Of a stretch of DNA of 64,000 nt, positions 23,095-31,203 are shown one piece after another. Position numbers and translations under genes: made by a program. The notes under the pieces are model-generated. The model was not told the DNA's origin. It did not search any database and saw nothing but the letters and a program-made list of their open reading frames with translations. The stretch covers positions 942,198 to 1,006,197 of the forward strand of contig JAGYJG010000001.1 in assembly GCA_018402155.1 (NCBI GenBank), in the 5' to 3' direction. This DNA comes from Bacteroidia bacterium. Its GTDB lineage: Bacteria > Bacteroidota > Bacteroidia > NS11-12g > UBA9320. The first letter of the stretch is position 1. The number at the start of each line of letters is the position of its first letter.

Positions 23095-24546
23095 TTGAAA
23101 TCATACATCACAATTTGTTGTTTCCTTTTTCTCGGGTTACAAGCAAAAGCGTCGAAGATAGGCGTTCTTATGAATCCTGATAATTGTATTCTGTGTAACA
23201 ACGGATTGAGATATTTGGAAATGATAAATTGTGATTCTTTTGAGGTTTTTTTTCCGGAAAGGTTTTCTGAGAAAGAGGCTCTAACATTCATCAAGAATTC
23301 ATCTGCTTTCAAGGGAAAGGAAATCTCTCTTATAATCTCAGATAGTAAAACGAGTAAAATAAGAAAAGATTGTAAACTCTCTGAACAGACACAGTCCGCT
23401 GTATTTGTTTACGGAGCCAACAATGAGGTAGTTAAATATTATGATTTCAAAGAATTGTCTGTCACAGCAACAAAAGCTATTAATGCGTTAGTTCGAAATA
23501 GTATAAAGGTGTATGAAAGACGTGTAGAAGACGATAAATTTTCAAGTCTTGGGTTTGAAGATGTATGTACGGTAGCAGGAGACATCATCTGTTTATCCTA
23601 TCCTCAGAATAAAATTATGGTTGTTGATGAGGACTATAACCTCAAACACATTTTACTCCCTGAGTATTTACCGATACAGCAGATTTATTCGGTCTATAAT
23701 AATAATGACACTACCGGTTTTTACTATTACAACAAAAAAATTCGTTCGTTACACAAGCGAGGAAAGACACCGATATTTCAATTCAATTCTCTCAAACCAT
23801 ATACGGATTCAACCTACCTTGTTATGGGCAGTCTCTATGTTGCTTCGAAAGGAATGTATCAAGGGCAACCTTCTACGCGAATTTCACAAGAACTTATGCT
23901 CATTGAGTTTATGGAGAACAAGATTATTTCTATTCATTCTTTAAAAACAGATAAACGAAGCCAAATTAAAAGAGGTTTTTACTTGGACTACACTAACTAT
24001 ACAAAGAGTTTTGATAATGACGGAATTGATGTTGCTATTGAACGAGACAATAATCGAGGGAGAAAATTATTTCTAGCAAAATTAAATAGTGACAAAGGGC
24101 AAACCTCATTAGATTATGTATATAAAAATCAATTACCGATATTAATTAAAAAAGATACAACACCTTATTTGATGTATACTTTTTACAAGGTGAATAAGCA
24201 CATTTTCTTTAAATATGATTTTGAGAATGTCTATAACTACACCGGAAAGCCAAAACTTATTACAACAATCATTTCTGGACTTGATGAAGCTACGAAAGCA
24301 ATATTAAAGTCTGATTACACGCTTGAATGCGTGAGCAAACAGCCATTTGGATATGAACTGCTCTTTGTTGATGATACTTTCAAGACCTGTAATGTACTAA
24401 GGCTCAATAATGACCTTTCGCACATTAGTATGACAAGCAGTGATATTTTATGTAAATCAAAGAGTAATGTTGTGTATGACAATGTAAAAGCCTCATATTT
24501 TTTTCGTTCAAATGACAATGTTATAATGGAGTTAAAAATAGAATAA
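23095..24546 (+). CDS. Secreted protein with N-terminal thioredoxin-like Cys motif, possibly propeller-like
   Basis: 483 residues if the TTG at 23095 is the start. This gives a clean signal peptide (MKSYITICCFLFLGLQAKAS) and a 4-base gap after the previous gene. The alternative ATG at 23032 overlaps that gene by 59 bases and puts the hydrophobic core 30 residues in. After the signal come KIGVLMNPDNCILCNNGLRY, with a CxxC motif, and a segment to about residue 110 that resembles a degenerate thioredoxin fold. The remaining 370 residues are repeated strand pairs (GDIICLSYPQNKIMVVDEDY, DTTGFYYYNKKI, YTFYKVNKHIFFKYDF), compatible with a beta-propeller. It is the counterpart of the gene at 14129, and both belong to type II units with small secreted proteins upstream. 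Confidence 0.6.
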   Translation: MKSYITICCFLFLGLQAKASKIGVLMNPDNCILCNNGLRYLEMINCDSFEVFFPERFSEKEALTFIKNSSAFKGKEISLIISDSKTSKIRKDCKLSEQTQSAVFVYGANNEVVKYYDFKELSVTATKAINALVRNSIKVYERRVEDDKFSSLGFEDVCTVAGDIICLSYPQNKIMVVDEDYNLKHILLPEYLPIQQIYSVYNNNDTTGFYYYNKKIRSLHKRGKTPIFQFNSLKPYTDSTYLVMGSLYVASKGMYQGQPSTRISQELMLIEFMENKIISIHSLKTDKRSQIKRGFYLDYTNYTKSFDNDGIDVAIERDNNRGRKLFLAKLNSDKGQTSLDYVYKNQLPILIKKDTTPYLMYTFYKVNKHIFFKYDFENVYNYTGKPKLITTIISGLDEATKAILKSDYTLECVSKQPFGYELLFVDDTFKTCNVLRLNNDLSHISMTSSDILCKSKSNVVYDNVKASYFFRSNDNVIMELKIE

Positions 24547-24555
24547 ATAAAGGAC

Positions 24556-24638
24556 GAACCGCCAACACAAAATAAAACGCAATGCCGCCAGAAGCCTGCC
24601 CCGCAGGCTATGCGGCACGTGCGTTTATTCGAACCGTT
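24556..24638 (+). repeat. attC-like boundary element E12, last of the array
   Basis: The left arm GAACCGCCAAC (24556-24566) complements this unit's own start GTTGGCGGTC (22106). The inner arms AATAAAACGCA/TGCGTTTATT are as in E5-E7, with the tip ATGCCGC/GCGGCA and AAGCCTGC/GCAGGCT. After CGAACCGTT the sequence turns to ACCATATAC instead of GG, so the match to the other elements ends exactly at GTT. This marks the right edge of the array. Confidence 0.75.
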
Positions 24639-24760
24639 ACCATATACTATAGAATTGAAGGGTATTTTACCAGAGATTAAACTATACCCAATACTCAAAA
24701 ACATCAATACTAAAAGTAAATGCAACTAGAATATAGCTATCAACACGCGCCCGCCATAAA

Positions 24761-25603
24761 TTAAGGATTACAATAGTTGCAGTACATCGGATCTTCTACA
24801 GTTTTATCGTGCGGATATACTTCTACTTTACAATAGTCACACATTTTACATACATAGTTATACTGCAAAATAGAATTGGTAGGCAACCCACATGATTTAC
24901 ATAAAAGACCTTTTTGAGCAGATGAAATAGCAAAACCAGGGAACTGACAAGCAGGGCAAATGGATTTTATTTTCTGTACAAGGTTTTGCGCTGTTTGTTG
25001 TATAACACTCATACGCGTTGGGTTATACATAGCCCGCATATCTGTTTCTACATAAGCGCCCACAGTATTATCGGCTATTTCTGCAAATGCCATTTTCAAA
25101 AACTCCGTATCTGTAATACCCTTTTTTATAGCCGAATAGTCGTTCACAGCTTTGCGCAAAATTAAACCGTGTAGAGGGAAACCACTAGCCAATGCAAAGT
25201 CCATTAAATCTTTTGTATTAGTGACTTGTTTGCCTGCAAAATTAGTTTGTGTACTTATCTCACGACTGGTTATTTCTAGCTTGTTTTTGGTGTCTATGAA
25301 TACCATAAACTCCTCATTTTCTGGAATAAAATGGAGTGTAGGGTGCGATCCAAAGGAGCCTTCACTGGCAATACCCAAATCACATTTTGCTTGTTTCATA
25401 GCGCCCAAGCATTTTGCTCTAGCTGTAGCCAAAGGATCTAATTTTCTCTCTATCTCGCCAGAGAAAGTTCCAAATAAATCGGTGTCGAAAGTGCTATCCG
25501 TAAAACAGCAAACACCCAGTTCTTTTTCAAAAACTGGAGCAATAACACTTTCCTTTTGGTGCTTTGTAGCAATTATAATTTTTCTATTTTGAAAAATCTC
25601 CAT
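24761..25603 (-). CDS. DUF6671 family protein with C-terminal zinc ribbons
   Basis: 280 residues. The N-terminal 190 residues (RKIIIATKHQKESVIAPVFE, DTDLFGTFSGEIERKLDPLA, GIASEGSFGSHP) match the DUF6671 family. The last 80 residues carry paired CxxC motifs (CPACQFPGF, CKSCG, CKMCDYC, CNYCNP), forming zinc ribbons. The function is unknown. It is the first core gene right of the cassette array and is transcribed toward it. The dihydroorotase gene ends 12 bases upstream of its start, so they may be co-transcribed. Confidence 0.8.
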   Translation of the reverse strand: MEIFQNRKIIIATKHQKESVIAPVFEKELGVCCFTDSTFDTDLFGTFSGEIERKLDPLATARAKCLGAMKQAKCDLGIASEGSFGSHPTLHFIPENEEFMVFIDTKNKLEITSREISTQTNFAGKQVTNTKDLMDFALASGFPLHGLILRKAVNDYSAIKKGITDTEFLKMAFAEIADNTVGAYVETDMRAMYNPTRMSVIQQTAQNLVQKIKSICPACQFPGFAISSAQKGLLCKSCGLPTNSILQYNYVCKMCDYCKVEVYPHDKTVEDPMYCNYCNP

Positions 25604-25615
25604 GCTTGTTTTTTT

Positions 25616-26953
25616 CTATTTTTCTAAGGGCATTCCGTATGCGGTTTCATCGAATATACCATTATTATAAACCAAGTTACCATTTACAAACGTATGTGTA
25701 ATTTTAGTTTGGAAGGTAGTTCCCTCCAGCGGTGACCAACCACATTTAGACAAAATATTGTCTTTGTTTACCGTCCAACTTTCGTTTAAATCCACCATAG
25801 TGAGATCAGCAAAATAACCCTCGCGTATAAAACCACGATTGGCGATACCGTAAAGGGTAGCCGGATTGTGGCACATTTTTTCTACGATTTTTTCGAGTGA
25901 TATTTTCCCCTGCTTATAAAACTCTAGCATAATATTAACAGAGTGTTGTACAATGGGCGCACCAGACATAGATTTAAAGTATGGTTGTTGTTTTTCGGCT
26001 AAAGTATGCGGAGCGTGATCTGTAGTTATGAGGTCTATTCTATCGTCTAACAGGGCTTTTAATAGTCCATTTTTATCCTTTTCAGTTTTGATAGCAGGAT
26101 TCCACTTGATTAAGGTGCCCAGTTTTTTATAATCTTTATCCGAAAACCATAAATGATGGACAGATACTTCAGTTGTAATATTTTTTTCTTTCAGCGGTAT
26201 ATCATTGCGAAATAAGTGTGTTTCTGCCTCGGTAGTTAGATGCAATATGTGCAGACGTGTCTTATGTTTATTTGCGATAGTTATAGCTCTTTTGGTGGCT
26301 TCATAGCAGGCCTTTTCACTACGTATGGTGGGGTGAAGCTCAATTGGAACATCTTCGCCAAATTGTTTTTTGTACAACTGCTCATTTTCTTCTACTATTT
26401 GTTCTTTTTCGGAATGAATAGCGACGATAGATTTACAATTTGCGAAAAGTTTTTCCATTGTTTCTGGATTATCTGCTAGCAAATTTCCTTTTTTTGTGAA
26501 GTATAGACCATCATCAGATACAGCCAAAAGATGCGAGGTATCTAGGCTTAGTACTTCATCTAAATTATCTCCATTAACACCTAAAAAAAAACCAAAATTG
26601 GCCAAAGACTTCTTTGAAGCTAACTCATATTTTTCATTCAAAATATCTAGGCTCAGTACATTGGGAAAAGTATTTGGCATGTCTATAAAAGAAGTAGTGC
26701 CTCCTGCTATAGCAGCTTTACTCTCCGTATACAAATCGCCTTTATGTGTGAGCCCAGGATCCCTAAAATGTACTTGACCGTCTATAATACCGGGTAGCAA
26801 ATATTTTCCAGTACCATTAACCACAGTTGTATTTTCATCTGGTATTAATTTTCCTATTGCTTCTATACGGCCGTTATTTATAGAAAGATCGGCCACATTT
26901 ATTTGACCATCGTTTACAATAGATACATTGGTAATTAGTGTTTTTTGGCTCAT
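25616..26953 (-). CDS. pyrC: Dihydroorotase
   Basis: 445 residues, the usual length for the long (class I) form. It belongs to the cyclic amidohydrolase family and catalyses ring closure of carbamoyl-aspartate to dihydroorotate in pyrimidine synthesis. Visible motifs are IIDGQVHFRDPGLTHKGDLY near residue 57, HILHLTTEAE near 240, and LITTDHAPHTLAEKQ near 305. The usual HxH metal motif reads QxH here, which from memory is also the form in related Bacteroidota proteins. The enzyme could therefore have an altered metal site, or another chain could carry activity. It is the second gene of this pathway in the window (pyrD at 38495 is separate). Confidence 0.88.
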   Translation of the reverse strand: MSQKTLITNVSIVNDGQINVADLSINNGRIEAIGKLIPDENTTVVNGTGKYLLPGIIDGQVHFRDPGLTHKGDLYTESKAAIAGGTTSFIDMPNTFPNVLSLDILNEKYELASKKSLANFGFFLGVNGDNLDEVLSLDTSHLLAVSDDGLYFTKKGNLLADNPETMEKLFANCKSIVAIHSEKEQIVEENEQLYKKQFGEDVPIELHPTIRSEKACYEATKRAITIANKHKTRLHILHLTTEAETHLFRNDIPLKEKNITTEVSVHHLWFSDKDYKKLGTLIKWNPAIKTEKDKNGLLKALLDDRIDLITTDHAPHTLAEKQQPYFKSMSGAPIVQHSVNIMLEFYKQGKISLEKIVEKMCHNPATLYGIANRGFIREGYFADLTMVDLNESWTVNKDNILSKCGWSPLEGTTFQTKITHTFVNGNLVYNNGIFDETAYGMPLEK

Positions 26954-27256
26954 GGTATTGTCTAAAATTGATTTGATTTTGTGTAATGTTTAAGATATGC
27001 AAAGTGAACGAATAGTTTTATTATTTTAGGCTGTACTTGCGTATTTCTTTACACAATTTTCCACGTTTTGTGCAGTCTCAAACAGGTATAAAAAAAATAG
27101 TTCATACCCCACTCCTATCTTAAGTATATAAAACGATTATATGAAAAATCAAAAATCGATTTTAGCACGTACTATAAAGGTAGATAAGTAAATGGTGTTA
27201 TATTGTAGTAAAAACCGATTGCAATCAGCAGTTTAAAAGCTCATAAAAACATTGAA
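26954..27256. other. Intergenic stretch without recognised features
   Basis: About 300 AT-rich bases between two minus-strand genes. It should contain the promoter of the dihydroorotase gene, but no exact TAnnTTTG core was found close to its start. No repeat or RNA gene was seen. Confidence 0.5.
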
Positions 27257-27949
27257 TTACCGTAGTTTTTGTTTTAGGAAAATTTGTAAATCTTTATTTG
27301 ATCCATATAAAACTAAAATATCGTCGCTTTCTAAGATTGTATCACCAGAGGCAACTCCTTGCACTTGTGTTTCTGTTTTGGTTTTTCCAAAAATACTTTT
27401 CACATCTACTTTTTTGATAATAGTAAGTACTAGTAAATTAAATTCTACACGAAATGACACTTCTCTAACGGTTTTTCCGATATAGTCATTGGGGACTTTT
27501 GCTTCTATTATACTATAGTCATCATTTAGTTCAAACGAGTCTACCACATTGCTAAGGCAGAGTTTTTTTGCCCAACGTTCGGCTGTTTCTTCTTCAGGAT
27601 GTACAATCTCATCTACTCCTATAGCTTGCAAAACTTTTTCGTGCAATGGGTTTATGGCCCTACTTATTAATCTTTTTACTTCAAAGTTTTTCAATAATGC
27701 TGTTGTCATAATATTCGCTCCTTGATTTTCACCAATGGCTACGAGTACTATATCAGTTTCTTTCAGAGGCAGTCCCGAAACGGTGAATTCGTCTGTTGCA
27801 TCGAGGCATATAGTGTGCGAAATTTTCTCTTTAAAGGCATCCACTTTTGCCATATTGGAATCGATTCCAATTACCTCGTTTCCCTGCTCAGTGAGTTTTT
27901 GTGCCAACGAAGCTCCAAAATTTCCTAGTCCGAATATGATATATTTCAT
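27257..27949 (-). CDS. ktrA: Potassium uptake regulatory subunit (KtrA/TrkA type)
   Basis: 230 residues, a single RCK unit. The N-terminal Rossmann domain begins MKYIIFGLGNFGASLA, with the GxGxxG-like nucleotide site and the acidic residue in VIGIDSN. The C-terminal TrkA_C domain follows from about residue 145 (GKTVREVSFRVEFNLLVLTI, DILVLYGSNKDLQ). It gates the membrane subunit in response to nucleotides. The partner channel gene lies 120 bases upstream on the same strand, giving the order ktrB-ktrA. A possible promoter core lies between them at 28000-28007. Confidence 0.9.
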   Translation of the reverse strand: MKYIIFGLGNFGASLAQKLTEQGNEVIGIDSNMAKVDAFKEKISHTICLDATDEFTVSGLPLKETDIVLVAIGENQGANIMTTALLKNFEVKRLISRAINPLHEKVLQAIGVDEIVHPEEETAERWAKKLCLSNVVDSFELNDDYSIIEAKVPNDYIGKTVREVSFRVEFNLLVLTIIKKVDVKSIFGKTKTETQVQGVASGDTILESDDILVLYGSNKDLQIFLKQKLR

Positions 27950-27999
27950 TTGCTGTATGTTATTGTTAGTATTTGGGTGTTGATATATAAAACGCTTAA

Positions 28000-28007
28000 C
28001 AAAATTA
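28000..28007 (-). promoter_or_regulatory. Possible promoter core for ktrA
   Basis: The minus strand reads TAATTTTG, which fits the Bacteroidota -7 consensus TAnnTTTG, 51 bases before the ktrA start. No clear -33 TTG was found at the expected spacing. Confidence 0.4.
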
Positions 28008-28071
28008 GGATAAATAAGGTATGGAAATCCTTTGCGTGCATTTCGTTGAAACGTACTATTAATTCATAGTA

Positions 28072-29814
28072 TTAATTCATAGTAATTTCTTCTTTCGGAT
28101 AGCTATAGTTTTTGTACTTTACTTTTCTAAAGACCGCAATGACCAATGATAGCATACTTATACGGCCAACAAACATAACCGCTATGATAACAAACTTGCT
28201 GGCACTGCTCAAATTTGCGGTAATTCCTAAACTCAAGCCTACAGTACTATACGCTGAAAAACATTCAAAAGCTATATCGACCAATGGTATTTTAGGCTCA
28301 AAAATAGAAATGAGTGTTATGGCAAATCCAATGATCACTAAAGAGAGTGATATAATAGCGAATGCTCTTTGAACGGAGACTTCTGCAATTTCTCTTCTAA
28401 AGATTTCAATTCTTGATTTTCCTCTTGCCAAACTTACAATATTGAGAACTGCGATAGCAAAAGTACTTGTTTTGATGCCTCCACCGGTTGATTGTGGCGA
28501 AGCGCCAATCCACATCAGAAGCAAAATCATCATAAGAGTGGGAAATGCTATTGCTGAAGTATCAATGGTATTGAACCCAGCAGTGCGCGGTGTGGTAGCC
28601 CCAAAAAGTGCGGTTACTACTTTTCCAATGCCATGATGTTCGGCCAAGGTATTGTTATATTCTAAAAAGTAAAAAGCTACAAAAGCAAATGCGGAAATAG
28701 ATAGGGTTGTAATTAACGTAATTCGACTATTTAAATTAAGAACCCAAGGTCTATAGTTGCTGTTACCAGTGGAGAAAAGCGTAATAATTTTATATTTAAG
28801 GAATTTTAGAATATTGACCACAATTGGAAAGCCCAATCCACCTAGCACGAAGGTCAAGATAACAATTATCTGTAGGTAATAATTGAAGCGAAAACCAGTG
28901 TCGTAAAAACTACTTTCTAGTGTAGAAAATCCCGCATTACAAAAAGCAGAAATCGCGTGAAAAGCTGAGAAGAAAAGCTGATCAGCCTGAGAGGAAAAAT
29001 CGCGTGAGTCGATACTAGTATATATTAGTAGGCCAGAAACAAACTCAATACCAATAGTGATTAGAATAATATATTTTAATGTAGAAAATACTTCACCCAA
29101 TTTTCTAGAACTCGTAATATCGCTCAATGCTAATTGATTTTCGTAGGTAGTTCCTCCTTTAAAAAAATAGTTAAAGTAACTTGCAAAGGTCAAAATACCC
29201 AACCCTCCTACTTGTATCAAAACCATAATTATAGTTTGACCGAATACGGTAAAATACGTCCCGGTATCTACTACAACTAGGCCTGTAACACATACAGCAC
29301 TAGTTGAGGTAAACAATGCGTCTAAATACGAAATACCCTCATACGTGGCATTGGGTAAAATCAATAAAAATGAGCCGATGGCAATAATGACCAAAAAGCT
29401 CAAAATAAAAATTTGTGCGGGGTTTAAAACCGTTCTTTGGAAATTTATTTTTAGTTCCGAAAATTCTCGAATGAATGTAAAGAATACTGCTGCTTTTAGC
29501 CAAAATTGATTTTCAAGTATCAAGTCTGTTTCAAATGGAACACCGACAAATAGCAATAAGTAATATAACCAAAATGTAAATCCTACAGATAAAAAGTCGA
29601 ACACAAATGCCTTCCTTTTTAAGAGTGCTGGGTCTCGTATGTAACGAGTGAAGGTAGAAATAAAACCCACAAAAAGAGAAATGAAATAAAAACCCTCTAA
29701 GAAATCTTGTGAATTGTCCGTTTGATTAAATCCTGAGTCTGATACTATTGCAAGCAAACCTATGACACTGACCCAAAATGCAAATTTATGCAACTGTTTT
29801 ACGTTAAACTTCAT
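28072..29814 (-). CDS. ktrB: Potassium uptake channel subunit (KtrB/TrkH type)
   Basis: 580 residues with about ten to twelve hydrophobic segments. Four pore loops of the TrkH/KtrB superfamily are visible: TSTSAVCVTGLVVVDTG, AFHAISAFCNAGFSTLE, GATTPRTAGFNTID and CFSAYSTVGLSLGITANL. Each carries the conserved Gly of the selectivity filter (one per repeat). An N-terminal extension of about 120 residues with three hydrophobic segments precedes the first repeat, which makes it longer than typical KtrB. It is located in the inner membrane and is probably gated by the KtrA product encoded just downstream. Confidence 0.9.
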   Translation of the reverse strand: MKFNVKQLHKFAFWVSVIGLLAIVSDSGFNQTDNSQDFLEGFYFISLFVGFISTFTRYIRDPALLKRKAFVFDFLSVGFTFWLYYLLLFVGVPFETDLILENQFWLKAAVFFTFIREFSELKINFQRTVLNPAQIFILSFLVIIAIGSFLLILPNATYEGISYLDALFTSTSAVCVTGLVVVDTGTYFTVFGQTIIMVLIQVGGLGILTFASYFNYFFKGGTTYENQLALSDITSSRKLGEVFSTLKYIILITIGIEFVSGLLIYTSIDSRDFSSQADQLFFSAFHAISAFCNAGFSTLESSFYDTGFRFNYYLQIIVILTFVLGGLGFPIVVNILKFLKYKIITLFSTGNSNYRPWVLNLNSRITLITTLSISAFAFVAFYFLEYNNTLAEHHGIGKVVTALFGATTPRTAGFNTIDTSAIAFPTLMMILLLMWIGASPQSTGGGIKTSTFAIAVLNIVSLARGKSRIEIFRREIAEVSVQRAFAIISLSLVIIGFAITLISIFEPKIPLVDIAFECFSAYSTVGLSLGITANLSSASKFVIIAVMFVGRISMLSLVIAVFRKVKYKNYSYPKEEITMN

Positions 29815-30194
29815 TCAGTATGTTGGAGCTCTTCCTATTTTTTTTAGTTCTCAAAGACTAGTATGATTGAGCATGCAAAGATTGACTTTCTATCTAAAAC
29901 TTGTACAAGTATACAAAAATAGTGTAAGACTAAAACAGAAATACTTTCAAAAGACTGCTATACAATAAGTTGATTTCTGACGTTGCACAGACCTAACAGA
30001 CCTATTAGTAAGGATTTGTTTATTGCCAGTGATTAGTCTTACCGCTTGCTTACAACTACTTTTTATGATTTAATGCTTTTTTTACAAAAAAAATCGAATG
30101 ATTCAGAGCTTGCTTTATCGGTTAATCTTTATTGTTTTACAATAATCATTTAGTTTTTATTGTATAATTGCGGAAGCATATTATACAAATACAA
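29815..30194. other. Divergent intergenic region without recognised features
   Basis: 380 AT-rich bases between divergent genes. It presumably holds promoters for both. A TATAATTG near 30160 resembles the -7 core with one mismatch and lies about 30 bases before the ATG at 30195. No repeats or RNA genes were recognised. Confidence 0.4.
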
Positions 30195-30710
30195 ATGAAA
30201 TTACTGCAATCATCCATCCTTTTTTTCTATCTGCTATCACTAGTCGTAGCGTGCTCTCCAGTAGCAACTGATAGCAAAGAATTTACCATTAATACTATAC
30301 TTACAGCAAGCGGCCCATTGTTTGAAGGTAGTAACACTTGTCAGGCAGAAATAAGCTCCAATATAGCGGAGTATATAAGTGAAAACGGCATCACCAAAGA
30401 ACAAATAGTAGATATAACCTTAACTTCTGCATCTGCATCTATTGACACCAGCAATTTAAACTTGGTAGAATCTATAAATCTACAGGTGTTTTCAGACAAT
30501 TTTCCGATGCAAAATATTGCCTTTGGTAATGTAGGAGAAAACAGTGAAAAAGTGGAGCTAGAAGTTGCCGATTTACAAGAGCAATTAAAATCTATACTCT
30601 TTGATGGTAAAAGTTACATAATTGCAGACGCTACTATACGAGAAGATTTAGAAGATGACTTAAACCTAAATATGCAATTGGTATTCAGTATAAACTATCA
30701 CAAAAAATAA
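30195..30710 (+). CDS. Predicted lipoprotein
   Basis: 171 residues from the ATG at 30195. A TTG at 30168 in frame would place nine extra residues before the signal peptide. The signal peptide MKLLQSSILFFYLLSLVVAC ends at a lipobox Cys. The mature protein (KEFTINTILTASGPLFEGSN, VELEVADLQEQLKSILFDGK, NLNMQLVFSINYHKK) is a single beta-rich domain of unknown family, perhaps similar to small beta-sandwich lipoproteins. It is followed 9 bases later by a DUF2147 gene, and an outer-membrane barrel follows, suggesting a three-gene envelope operon. Confidence 0.65.
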   Translation: MKLLQSSILFFYLLSLVVACSPVATDSKEFTINTILTASGPLFEGSNTCQAEISSNIAEYISENGITKEQIVDITLTSASASIDTSNLNLVESINLQVFSDNFPMQNIAFGNVGENSEKVELEVADLQEQLKSILFDGKSYIIADATIREDLEDDLNLNMQLVFSINYHKK

Positions 30711-30719
30711 ATATAAAAA

Positions 30720-31199
30720 ATGAAGAAAATAAACACATTCATTAGTGCAATTGCACTACTCCTTACCATTAGTAGTTTCACGTCTAACCCAATGTCTGTG
30801 CAAGACGGCGGAGATGACATTATTGGCCTTTGGGAGCCAAGTAATGGAAAAGCACGAGTGAAAATAGAGAAAATAGGGACGAAATACTATGGTAAAATAG
30901 TATGGTTAAAAGAGCCGCTAGACCCCGCTACACAAAAACCAAAAGTAGACAAAAACAATGAAGACGAAAAAATGAGAAACGTTCCGTTGAGAGGCTACCG
31001 AATGCTCAAGGATTTTGTATATGACGAAGCAAATAAAGAGTGGTCTGGAGGGACTATCTATGACCCAGAAAGTGGAAGTCTATACAACTGTGTCATTAAG
31101 ATGGAAAATGACGTGCTAAATATAAGAGGATACGTAGGTGTAAAAGCACTAGGCAGAACTGATATTTGGAAAAGAATAAAGATTAAGAAGAAGAGCTAA
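30720..31199 (+). CDS. DUF2147 domain secreted protein
   Basis: 159 residues. The signal peptide covers about residues 1-22 (FISAIALLLTISSFTS). The mature part has the features of DUF2147: IIGLWEPSNGKARVKIEKIG, YGKIVWLKEP, GGTIYDPESGSLYNCVIKM and LNIRGYVGVKALGRTDIWKR. The family is a lipocalin-like periplasmic domain of unknown function that often occurs as a single-domain protein of this size. It lies between a small lipoprotein and a barrel protein, at spacings of 9 and 4 bases. Confidence 0.88.
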   Translation: MKKINTFISAIALLLTISSFTSNPMSVQDGGDDIIGLWEPSNGKARVKIEKIGTKYYGKIVWLKEPLDPATQKPKVDKNNEDEKMRNVPLRGYRMLKDFVYDEANKEWSGGTIYDPESGSLYNCVIKMENDVLNIRGYVGVKALGRTDIWKRIKIKKKS

Positions 31200-31203
31200 C
31201 TAT

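Larger units (their letters stand above)
1..24638 (+). other. Integron-like gene cassette array (left end outside window)
   Basis: Twelve palindromic boundary elements, roughly 60-150 bases each, cut this region into units carrying zero to four genes, nearly all read rightward. Unit boundaries, taken at the G of the terminal GTT or GT, fall near 1698, 1983, 5041, 10526, 13491, 15609, 17729, 18317, 20934, 21848, 22106 and 24636. Most elements have paired outer arms, an unpaired spacer, paired inner arms and a variable tip. That matches the R box, central spacer, L box and terminal structure of attC sites. The 5' start of each type I and type II unit, and of the MazG/helicase unit, is complementary to its own 3' element, as expected if units circularise and reinsert. 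Units are larger and more often multi-gene than classical cassettes. No integrase gene is visible. The array may extend left, or may be a cluster of sites lacking an integrase. Confidence 0.7.

Noticed and set aside
1-24638. CRISPR array
   Set aside because: The repeats are 60-150 bases, irregularly spaced by genes of hundreds to thousands of bases, and have no short spacers or cas genes.
28058-28085. Tandem copy of TATTAATTCATAGT next to the ktrB stop
   Set aside because: It is a short duplication at the 3' end of the gene with no structure or repeats elsewhere in the window.
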